From JAWWOW01 sp033851265 (GTDB lineage: Bacteria; Actinomycetota; Actinomycetes; JAWWOW01): a stretch of DNA of 64,000 nt. Location: contig JAWWOW010000012.1 of NCBI GenBank assembly GCA_033851265.1, positions 124,001 through 188,000 of the forward strand, written 5' to 3'. The notes below the pieces were generated by a model. It searched no databases and was not told the DNA's origin. It saw only the letters and a list, made by a program, of their open reading frames with translations. The translations under genes were made by a program, and so were the position numbers. Shown here piece by piece: positions 10,942 to 17,729 of this stretch. Position 1 is the stretch's first letter, and every line of letters begins with the position of its first letter.

Positions 10942-11775
10942 ATGACCGTGATCGAGCACGACTCCCGCTGGACGGTCGACGCCGCCCGCGCGCCTTCGTC
11001 ATCGATCACACGGGTCGCGGCGGGTCGCCGTCGCTTGATCGTCACTCGCTCGGTATGGCGCGAGTTCGCTCTGTTGGCTGCGGTGTACGCCCTCTATAGC
11101 GTGACGCGGCGGGTCAGCGCTGGCGGTGTCGGCGATGCGGCTGCCAACGGCCGCCAGGTCCTACACCTTGAGCGTGTTGCGGGGTTGGCTCCGGAGCAGT
11201 GGCTCAATCACGCCATCTCCGGCCGAGCGTTCCTCGCCCTGCCGGCGGACTACGCCTACGCCACGTTGCACTATGTGGTGACACCCGTCGTACTCGTGTG
11301 GCTGTGGCGCGCCCGCCCGACGGCGTACTTGTCGGCGCGGCGGACGCTGATGGCAGCGACGCTGCTCGGTCTTGTCGGCTTCGCGACGCTGCCCCTGGCG
11401 CCGCCGCGGATGCTGCCCGGCTTCACCGACACGATGGCCCTGTTTGGCAACGACGGCTGGTGGGGGACCGAGGCAAGCGCGCCCGATGGTCTGGGTTCGT
11501 TCACGAACCAGTTCGCCGCCATGCCCTCGTTGCACGTTGGTTGGGCGATCTGGTGTGGCGCGATGGTGGCGTTCTACGCGCGACGAACGTGGGTCCGCTG
11601 GCTCGCTGTTGCCTACCCCGTCATGGTCGTCCTCGTTGTCCTGAGCACCGCGAATCACTACCTCCTTGATGCGGTCGCCGGCCTGGTGGTCCTGCTCGCC
11701 GGCTTCGCGCTGTCGCATGCGGCGGTCCGCCTCGGCGTGCTGAAACCCGCGCCGGTACCGATCGGAGACCGATGA
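10942..11775 (+). CDS. PAP2-superfamily membrane protein (lipid phosphatase / inositol-phosphoceramide-synthase-like)
   Basis: The ATG at 10942 has AGGAG 8 nt upstream (10929-10933) and is preferred over the one at 10909, giving 277 aa. About six transmembrane segments are visible. The C-terminal PAP2 active-site motifs are present: AMPSLHVGWAIW (catalytic His in SLHVG) and TANHYLLDAVAG (second His and Asp). The spacing resembles the AUR1/inositol phosphorylceramide synthase branch common in actinobacteria, which acts on lipid phosphates or phosphoinositides at the outer membrane face. It is the first gene of an operon of three with 4-nt overlaps, probably under the divergent MarR. The exact substrate is unknown. 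Confidence 0.82.
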   Translation: MTVIEHDSRWTVDAARAPSSSITRVAAGRRRLIVTRSVWREFALLAAVYALYSVTRRVSAGGVGDAAANGRQVLHLERVAGLAPEQWLNHAISGRAFLALPADYAYATLHYVVTPVVLVWLWRARPTAYLSARRTLMAATLLGLVGFATLPLAPPRMLPGFTDTMALFGNDGWWGTEASAPDGLGSFTNQFAAMPSLHVGWAIWCGAMVAFYARRTWVRWLAVAYPVMVVLVVLSTANHYLLDAVAGLVVLLAGFALSHAAVRLGVLKPAPVPIGDR

Positions 11776-12263
11776 CAACCCAAGCAATCTGCCTGAGCCC
11801 GCCGACTAGTGACACGTCGCTCGATAGCGCGGACGGCATCCCGTTACCGCTCGACGGATGGCAGCTCCGTCACCGAGTTCCACCGAATGGGCGCGCCGTG
11901 GTCGAGGTCAGTGATGCTTCCGGCGACCTCGTCGGTCTCATCATGAGCACGGACCTGCCCATGCTCTCCGTGGATGCCGCCTGGCGCGGGATCGGACACG
12001 ACTCCGACGGAGCTCGGCAATGGTGGGCGCTCGCTATCGGACACGCATCGCCCGACGACGATGACGAGCCGGTCATCACTTTCCGGCGTCGAGCCGAACC
12101 TCATCAACCCCCGCACCGCGCCGTCGTTAGACCCGTTCGCATCCGAGGACTCTGGATCGCTTCGGCGCCGGGCCTCTATACGACGGTCAGCTGTCGCAAC
12201 GGGAGCGGACACACGGTCCGACGCCTCGCCACCCACCCCTCGATCGAAAGCAGGAGATCATGA
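11772..12263 (+). CDS. Hypothetical protein in PAP2/NDH operon
   Basis: A 163-aa protein not recognised. It starts on the PAP2 stop (ATGA) and ends over the start of the flavoprotein gene (again 4 nt), so it is clearly part of the operon. The sequence is soluble-looking, with no signal peptide or membrane helix. A region around residues 30-95 (LPLDGWQLRHRVPPNGRAVV then WWALAIGHASPDDDD) is the more ordered half; the C-terminal 60 residues are Arg/His/Pro-rich and may be disordered. Overlaps on both sides and normal codon use support translation. No function is proposed. Confidence 0.65.
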   Translation: MTTQAICLSPPTSDTSLDSADGIPLPLDGWQLRHRVPPNGRAVVEVSDASGDLVGLIMSTDLPMLSVDAAWRGIGHDSDGARQWWALAIGHASPDDDDEPVITFRRRAEPHQPPHRAVVRPVRIRGLWIASAPGLYTTVSCRNGSGHTVRRLATHPSIESRRS

Positions 12264-13393
12264 ACGACACAACGTCACATCCCAAAACCGCACATACATC
12301 GGCGTGCCCCTCCGTGGTCGTTGTCGGCGGCGGATACGGCGGCATCAACACCGCAAAGGTCTTGGACGGCATCGCCGAAGTCACGCTCGTCGACCCCACC
12401 GAGGCCTTCGTCCACAACGTCGCGTCGTGGCGCGCCCTCGTTGAACCCGAGTGGCTGGACCGGATCTTCCTGCCCTACGACCGCCTGCTCAGCAACGGCC
12501 GCTTCGTGCAAGACCGCGCCGTCGCCGTCAACGGACAGCGCGTCACGCTCGCCTCAGGTGAGGTGCTCGAGCCCGACTATCTGGTCCTGGCGACCGGCTC
12601 GTTCTACCCGTTCCCCGCCAAGACCGAAGAGCCCGACATCGCCTCGGCCCGCGAACGCCACCGCGCCGCCCACGATGCGCTCGTGGCGGCCGATCGAGCG
12701 CTGATCCTTGGCGCCGGCCCGGCCGGCCTCGAACTCGCCGGCGAGATCAAGGCCTTCTATCCCAACAAACACGTGACGATCGTCGACATCGCCGACGACA
12801 TCCTCACCGGCCCCTATGACCAAGCCCTCCGCGACGAGCTGCGTCGCCAGCTCGACCTGCTCGGTGTCGAGCTCTACCTCGGGCGCGCGCTCACACGACT
12901 GCCCACGCTGCCACCAGCGACACTCGGCGCGATTCGCGTCGCCACCGAGGACGGGGACGAGCTGACCGCCGACATCTGGTTCCGTGCATTCGGCGTACGA
13001 CCGCACACCGAGTACCTCAAGAGCGGATCATTTGCCGACCGTCGCGACGAGCGTGGCTACGTCCGGGTCGACGAGTACCTCCGCGTCGTTGGTGAAACGC
13101 GTGTCTTCGCCGTCGGCGACATCAACGACGCGGACCGCGACATGGCCGGCGTCGCCACCCGGCAAGCCGGGGTCGTCGCCGGCAACATCCGAGCGCTCAT
13201 CACAGGCCAAGGCGATCTCACTACCTGGGAGAACCTCCCACCGATGATCGCGATCCCACTTGGCCCCGAGGGCGGTGCCGGCTTTATCGGCGACGGCGTC
13301 GCCGACGCGGCCACGATCGCCGAGCTCAAGGGCCGAGACATGCTCATCGGCCACTACGCAGAACTATTCGACGCCGAGCCGATTGCATCCTGA
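12260..13393 (+). CDS. FAD-dependent NAD(P)H oxidoreductase, NDH-2/AIF-like
   Basis: A 377-aa two-dinucleotide-binding-domain flavoprotein. Motifs: N-terminal FAD Rossmann VVVVGGGYGGINTAK, YLVLATGSFYPFP, the NAD(P)H Rossmann LILGAGPAGLELAGEI and the C-terminal FAD motif RVFAVGDINDAD. There are no Cys pairs for disulfide chemistry, so a quinone or other low-potential acceptor is likely, as in type II NADH dehydrogenases and AIF/FSP1-like enzymes. It is the last gene of the MarR-linked operon. Pairing with a membrane lipid phosphatase hints at a membrane or quinone-linked role, but that is inference. Confidence 0.85.
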   Translation: MNDTTSHPKTAHTSACPSVVVVGGGYGGINTAKVLDGIAEVTLVDPTEAFVHNVASWRALVEPEWLDRIFLPYDRLLSNGRFVQDRAVAVNGQRVTLASGEVLEPDYLVLATGSFYPFPAKTEEPDIASARERHRAAHDALVAADRALILGAGPAGLELAGEIKAFYPNKHVTIVDIADDILTGPYDQALRDELRRQLDLLGVELYLGRALTRLPTLPPATLGAIRVATEDGDELTADIWFRAFGVRPHTEYLKSGSFADRRDERGYVRVDEYLRVVGETRVFAVGDINDADRDMAGVATRQAGVVAGNIRALITGQGDLTTWENLPPMIAIPLGPEGGAGFIGDGVADAATIAELKGRDMLIGHYAELFDAEPIAS

Positions 13394-13548
13394 ACCCTGC
13401 GCAGCGAGTGAGTCGGTCGTTGATCTAGAACCGGTCCACGAACCGTGCCTACTGCGGCTGATAGACCCTGTAGACCATCCGAGCAAGATCACTAGTGCTG
13501 CTCGCCAGGGTCATCCAGACTGCGTTTCTCGCAGCGGCATCGAGACGC

Positions 13549-14043
13549 TTACTGATCCGGCGTAGTCGAAATCGAAAACGACGGTAACACTCTGATCGCT
13601 GATGGCGCTTTGGTCCACAAACCGATCCGGCCAAGGCCGGGTGTTACGGGGAATGTGCTGTTTGCGAGCACGATAATTGCGGCGTGATGCAGCACGGACG
13701 GGGTCCGCTGGTTTGGCATGTCGACTGATCCACCGCATCCACGTAGTTCGTCGAGGTCGTTGGGGCCGAGTGTGAGGCGCTGGTGCCAGAGGTCGGCGGG
13801 GAATCCGCTGACCATTACACCTAAGAGTGTGTCGGTCCGCCGCGTGTGATTGATCAGGGTGAAGTAGCCGTTCAGGCGGTGGGCCGTTGTCGCTACGACG
13901 TAGGCGTTGCGGACCTCAAGTCCATTGTGGATGACGGTCGCCGACGGCGCTGCAAGCGCAGTTGGCTGGGCGCGAGCTGACGTCGCGGTGGCCGCAGTGA
14001 TCAGGAGGCAGACCGCGATCAAGCGGGACGCCGTTTTCGCCAC
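13549..14043 (-). CDS. Secreted protein, possibly PCu(A)C-like copper-binding fold
   Basis: The frame is open far upstream, but only the last 164 residues look real. A GTG at 14043 starts a Sec signal peptide (KTASRLIAVCLLITAATATSARAQ, cleaved about residue 26). The mature part begins VIHNGLEVRNAYVVATTAHR and continues NGYFTLINHTRRTDTLLGV, which resembles the DUF461/PCu(A)C copper chaperone sandwich. The usual His/Met ligand pattern is not preserved; HH occurs near residue 130. It may therefore have lost copper binding or be only a structural relative. No strong ribosome site precedes the GTG, so the start is tentative. Confidence 0.55.
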   Translation of the reverse strand: MAKTASRLIAVCLLITAATATSARAQPTALAAPSATVIHNGLEVRNAYVVATTAHRLNGYFTLINHTRRTDTLLGVMVSGFPADLWHQRLTLGPNDLDELRGCGGSVDMPNQRTPSVLHHAAIIVLANSTFPVTPGLGRIGLWTKAPSAIRVLPSFSISTTPDQ

Positions 14044-14262
14044 TGCCCCAAGGTAGCCCGCGGGCAGGTGGCGACTGACCTGGGCGTCGTAGTGATGTTC
14101 GGCGCTAGCCAGCGAGGACGAGTCTGCCGGAGAAGTCAGTTCGGGCCGGCGCAGCTGTTCTATTTGTTGTGTTCGGGGCCTTGCTGATCGCGGACGGTCT
14201 GCGCTGAACGGGTCGCGCCTTCCGCGTCGCTGCCCGACGACCGTCGCCCTACTGTTGTTTTC

Positions 14263-14487
14263 ATGGCACCGCGTCGACCGCTGAATGAGCCAGCGGTGTC
14301 CCGGTTGTCGCTGGACAGCCCGCACCGGGACGACATCATCGCGGCGCACAGTGCGGCGCTCGCCGCCGACGAACCCGGCTACATCGACCCGGTCAGCCGA
14401 TTGTTCGTTCTGACCGCCGGTTATCTCGCCGACCGCGGCGACTGCTGCGAGCGGGGATGCCGGCACTGCCCCTACATCGAGGATTGA
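14263..14487 (+). CDS. DUF5522 family small Cys-rich protein
   Basis: A 74-aa protein with the DUF5522 signature: AADEPGYIDPVSRLFVLTAGYL followed by the C-terminal CCERGCRHCPY, all split here by short linkers. Four clustered cysteines with one histidine suggest a metal site. The family is small, widespread in actinobacteria and of unknown function. The gene is divergent from the secreted protein to its left, with 219 bp between them in which I see no further gene. The next ORF downstream is a regulator remnant. Confidence 0.8.
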   Translation: MAPRRPLNEPAVSRLSLDSPHRDDIIAAHSAALAADEPGYIDPVSRLFVLTAGYLADRGDCCERGCRHCPYIED

Positions 14488-14589
14488 CGCGACGGGGCTA
14501 ACCGCGGAGCAATACCGCCATGTCCGGACGCAGCGGTGCGACTTCCCCGTGCAGGACATGCGCGAGCGCTTCGACGCCGTCGATGAGTC

Positions 14590-14808
14590 GTGGCCCGGTC
14601 GCTCGCCCGCTGGGAAGCCATCGTCGCTCGCATCTACGTCAAGTTCGGAGACCCGCCCGCGCAAGCGGCCGAACACTCGACGGTGCTACTCGCCGCGCTC
14701 GAGGGCGCCCTCATCCTCGCCCGCGCCCGACGCAGCACCGAGCCGATCGACACAGTCGAGCGCTACTTTGCGTCACGAGCCCCAAACTCGCGCAAACGTC
14801 GAAGGTAA
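14590..14808 (+). pseudogene. Remnant of a TetR-family regulator (C-terminal domain only)
   Basis: The 72 codons read RSLARWEAIVARIYVKFGD and then LLAALEGALILARARRSTEP, the dimerisation helix pair at the end of LmrA/YxaF-type TetR proteins. There is no N-terminal helix-turn-helix. An in-frame TGA lies at 14584-14586, directly before the GTG. The preceding bases in the +2 frame (from about 14549: MRERFDAVDESW) look like the missing upstream helix, implying a frameshift near 14585. I see no helix-turn-helix coding sequence in the space after the DUF5522 gene. It could be expressed as a truncated peptide, but decay is more likely. Confidence 0.5.
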
Positions 14809-14903
14809 ACAGACGTACCCGACCGGGGTACGCACCGCGCGGGCGGCTCGAACCCCTCATCTGAGGGATATCGGACGCTCGCTCGAGGGTGAGGCTCGTC
14901 CCC

Positions 14904-16940
14904 ATGACGGCAACATCGACGGCACCCGGCTCCCGTACCTTCCGTGATCGTCGCGAAGCCGGCCGCGTGCTCGCGCAGCAGTTGGCGAGATACCGAGGGC
15001 GTCGTGACGTGATCGTCCTCGCGCTGCCGCGGGGAGGTGTGCCCGTCGGGTACGAGATCGCGACCGCAGTGGAGGCGCCGCTGGATGTCTTCGTGGTGCG
15101 CAAACTGGGCGTGCCCGGCAACGAGGAGCTAGCGATGGGGGCGATCGCCAGCGGCGGTATCGCGACTATCAACGAGGACGTCGTTCGCGGACTGGAGATC
15201 TCACCGGACACCATCCAGCAAGTGGCGGAAAGTGAAGCGCGTGAGCTGCTACGCCGCGAACAGGCATACCGAGAGGGCCGCTCATCGCTGCCGATCGGCG
15301 GCCAGACGGTGATCCTCGTCGACGACGGGTTGGCGACCGGCGCCAGCATGCACGCCGCAATCCTGGCGCTGCAGCAACACGGCCCGGCCCGAATCGTTGT
15401 GGCGGTGCCCGCCGCGCCCGAGTCCACGTGCCAAGAGCTTCGCGCGCTGGTCGACGAGGTCGTCTGTGCCACGACGCCATCGCCGTTCTTCGCGGTAGGC
15501 GCGTCGTACTGGGACTTTGCGCAGACCACCGACGACGAGGTCCGTGGTTTGTTGCGCGAGGCGACGACTGTTCGGCGCGAGGCGACTGTTGCCCGGTTCC
15601 CGACCGAGCTCGCGACTGTCCGGGCCGCAATCGCGACGGTCGACGAGGGCGCGATGTACGACGACGAACTGTTCGACCTGGTCGGGAACGCACACGTCGT
15701 CCTCATCGGTGAGGCATCGCACGGCACCCACGAGTTCTACGCCGCTCGAGCGCGGATGACCCGCCGCCTGATCGAGGAGAAGGGCTTCGCTGCCGTCGCT
15801 ATCGAAGGTGACTGGCCGGACGCATTCCGAGTCAATCGCTACGTGCGCGGTCACGGCGAGGACAAAACCGCGGAGGAGTCGTTGCGCGGCTTCGAACGAT
15901 TCCCTAGCTGGATGTGGCGCAACGAGGTCGTGCTCGACTTCGTAGGCTGGCTGCGCCACCACAACGACCGGATCGGCCGCGACGATCGCGCAACAGCCGG
16001 TTTCTACGGGCTCGATGTCTACAGCCTCTTTCGCTCCCAGTCCGAGGTGATCAGTTATCTCGAACGCGTTGATCCCGCTGCGGCGGCGCAAGCGCGCGAG
16101 CGCTATTCCTGCTTCGACCACCCTGGCGCATCCGACGACGGTCAGGCCTACGGCTATGCCGCGGCGTTCGGCGCCGGACCGACATGTGAGGCAGAGGCCG
16201 TCGCTCAGCTCGTCGACATCCAGGAACACGCCGCTGACTACGTCTCGCGCGGTGGCCGTCTCCTTCCCGAGGATCATTTCTTCGCCGAGCAGAACGCGCG
16301 CGTTGTGAAGAACGCGGAAGCGTATTACCGCGCGATGTTTTCCGGGCGTACGTCGTCGTGGAACCTTCGCGATCAGCACATGAGTGAGACGCTCGACGCG
16401 CTGATCAGCCATCTCGGCGAGCAGCGACAGGAGCCCGCCAAGATCGTGGTGTGGGCGCACAACTCACACGTCGGCGACGCCCGCGTAACCGAGGCAGCGG
16501 CTCGCGGTGAGCTGACCCTCGGCCAACTCGTGCGCCAAGGCAGACCCGATGACTGCCGCCTCATCGGATTCACGACGTACGCCGGCGCGGTGACGGCGGC
16601 GCATGACTGGGGTGGACCGGCGGAACGCAAGCGAGTGCGCCCCGCCCTCGACAACAGCGTCGAGGACTTCTTTCACGACGTCGGCGACGAGAGCTTCTTG
16701 CTCCGGTTTGACCGGCCGGCGCCGGCTACCGAGTTGTTGCGCATACCGCGGTTGGAACGCGCGATCGGCGTCATCTACCGGCCGCGTACCGAGCGCCAGA
16801 GCCACTACTTCTCGACGCGGCTCGCAGAGCAGTTCGACGCTGTCATCCACATCGATGAGACCCGCGCTGTGGAGCCGCTGGAGCGGACGGCAATGTGGGA
16901 GACCGGCGAGCCGCCTGAGACCTACCCGTTCGCCGTTTGA
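14904..16940 (+). CDS. Phosphoribosyltransferase-erythromycin esterase fusion
   Basis: A 678-aa fusion. The ATG at 14904 has GGGTGAGG nine bases upstream; a GTG at 14889 is the alternative. N-terminal part (about 10-215): type I phosphoribosyltransferase fold with PRPP loop VILVDDGLATGAS and ALPRGGVPVGYEIA. C-terminal part (about 235-670): erythromycin-esterase superfamily, with GEASHGTHEFY carrying the probable catalytic His/Glu, VAIEGDWPDAFRVNRY and WAHNSHVGDAR. The same order is known from mycobacterial Rv2030c. True macrolide hydrolysis is unproven for this branch. The bases directly after its stop encode a dienelactone-hydrolase remnant, another domain that pairs with this phosphoribosyltransferase in actinobacteria. 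Confidence 0.88.
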   Translation: MTATSTAPGSRTFRDRREAGRVLAQQLARYRGRRDVIVLALPRGGVPVGYEIATAVEAPLDVFVVRKLGVPGNEELAMGAIASGGIATINEDVVRGLEISPDTIQQVAESEARELLRREQAYREGRSSLPIGGQTVILVDDGLATGASMHAAILALQQHGPARIVVAVPAAPESTCQELRALVDEVVCATTPSPFFAVGASYWDFAQTTDDEVRGLLREATTVRREATVARFPTELATVRAAIATVDEGAMYDDELFDLVGNAHVVLIGEASHGTHEFYAARARMTRRLIEEKGFAAVAIEGDWPDAFRVNRYVRGHGEDKTAEESLRGFERFPSWMWRNEVVLDFVGWLRHHNDRIGRDDRATAGFYGLDVYSLFRSQSEVISYLERVDPAAAAQARERYSCFDHPGASDDGQAYGYAAAFGAGPTCEAEAVAQLVDIQEHAADYVSRGGRLLPEDHFFAEQNARVVKNAEAYYRAMFSGRTSSWNLRDQHMSETLDALISHLGEQRQEPAKIVVWAHNSHVGDARVTEAAARGELTLGQLVRQGRPDDCRLIGFTTYAGAVTAAHDWGGPAERKRVRPALDNSVEDFFHDVGDESFLLRFDRPAPATELLRIPRLERAIGVIYRPRTERQSHYFSTRLAEQFDAVIHIDETRAVEPLERTAMWETGEPPETYPFAV

Positions 16941-17104
16941 GATCTGTCGATGGGCAGGCGTACGACGCCCTGCGGTGCGAGAAACAGCTCGTCGTCGTGC
17001 CCGGTGCGAGCCACTTGTTCGAAGAGCCGGGCGCACTCGAGCAAGTGGCCGAGTTCGCCACCGACTGGTTCTCGCGGCACCTGAATCCAAAGACGCCTGC
17101 ATAG
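16940..17104 (+). pseudogene. C-terminal remnant of a dienelactone hydrolase family protein
   Basis: Read in frame +2 from 16940, 54 codons encode YDALRCEKQLVVVPGASHLF and then EEPGALEQVAEFATDWFSRH before a TAG at 17102. This is the end of the alpha/beta-hydrolase (dienelactone hydrolase) family, including the catalytic histidine in GASHLFEE. No nucleophile or N-terminal half exists: upstream the same bases code the esterase in another frame. The remnant abuts the esterase stop, so a deletion probably fused the two genes. It is too short to be active and has no start signal. Confidence 0.7.
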
Positions 17105-17169
17105 AATCCCCCCGCGCACGCAAGCAAGTGCGTGCGGGCTCATCCCGCGACATCGGACGGGAGAGGGCC

Positions 17170-17529
17170 ATGGATTACGACTGGTACGTAGCCTCGATCG
17201 ACGCCATCGCACAGGCGGCCGATGAGTTGCGCGCCGCGCTCGACTCGACCCTGGCGACGCTCGCGCCAGCGCGTGAGGAGCGGCTTGCCGGCGTCGGCCT
17301 GGTTGACATCGTGAGCGGGTTAGTGGCTCGCGGGGGCCGCACAACACGACTGGCCCCGACCGTCGCATTCCGAGAGTTCGAGCTGGCCGTGACGGCGTAT
17401 CGAGCGCGGGCGATACAAGCTCTTGTCGATGATGAGCACCTCACCTTCACCGAGGTCGCGAAACTGACCGGCGTATCGCGACAGATGATTGCGCGCTTGT
17501 ACAGCAGCAGTGTTGAAAGCAACGCATGA
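17170..17529 (+). CDS. Small helix-turn-helix protein
   Basis: A 119-aa protein. The ATG at 17170 follows a purine-rich GGGAGAGGG ribosome site; the longer open frame is only its upstream run through other genes. The N-terminal 60 residues are helical (DAIAQAADELRAALDSTLAT). The C-terminal part has a helix-turn-helix of sigma-region-4 or homeodomain-like type: LTFTEVAKLTGVSRQMIARL. The family is frequent in actinobacteria as stand-alone small regulators. It ends with VESNA and no partner is apparent. The target is unknown. Confidence 0.7.
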   Translation: MDYDWYVASIDAIAQAADELRAALDSTLATLAPAREERLAGVGLVDIVSGLVARGGRTTRLAPTVAFREFELAVTAYRARAIQALVDDEHLTFTEVAKLTGVSRQMIARLYSSSVESNA

Positions 17530-17612
17530 ACCCACTGGCCGAAATGTGCCTCACGGTGGGCGGTGCGTGCGGCGTGTCGTCGACCCTCCCGTCTGTGCGA
17601 CCGATCGCAGCC

Positions 17613-17645
17613 TTGACGTAACCATTGGTTACCCCCTCATGTTAC
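17613..17645 (+). promoter_or_regulatory. Promoter with palindromic operator upstream of the EAL gene
   Basis: TTGACG (17613-17618) is a good -35 box. Directly overlapping and downstream is the perfect inverted repeat GTAACC-ATT-GGTTAC (17618-17632). A -10 candidate is weak (CATGTT near 17638). The palindrome would place a bound repressor on the promoter. It lies about 100 bp before the PAS-GGDEF-EAL gene, the only downstream gene on this strand. The regulator is unknown. Confidence 0.4.
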
Positions 17646-17729
17646 GAACAGGTGTGGCCCGCGTGACGTGAGCGCCAAGTCCCGCATCCGCTGGCCTGCT
17701 CTGGAGGATGCACGGGATGCGAGGGATAG

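Noticed and set aside
14044..14676. Upstream extension of the secreted PCu(A)C-like protein
   Set aside because: The added part is low-complexity and overlaps the DUF5522 gene; the signal peptide begins at the GTG at 14043.
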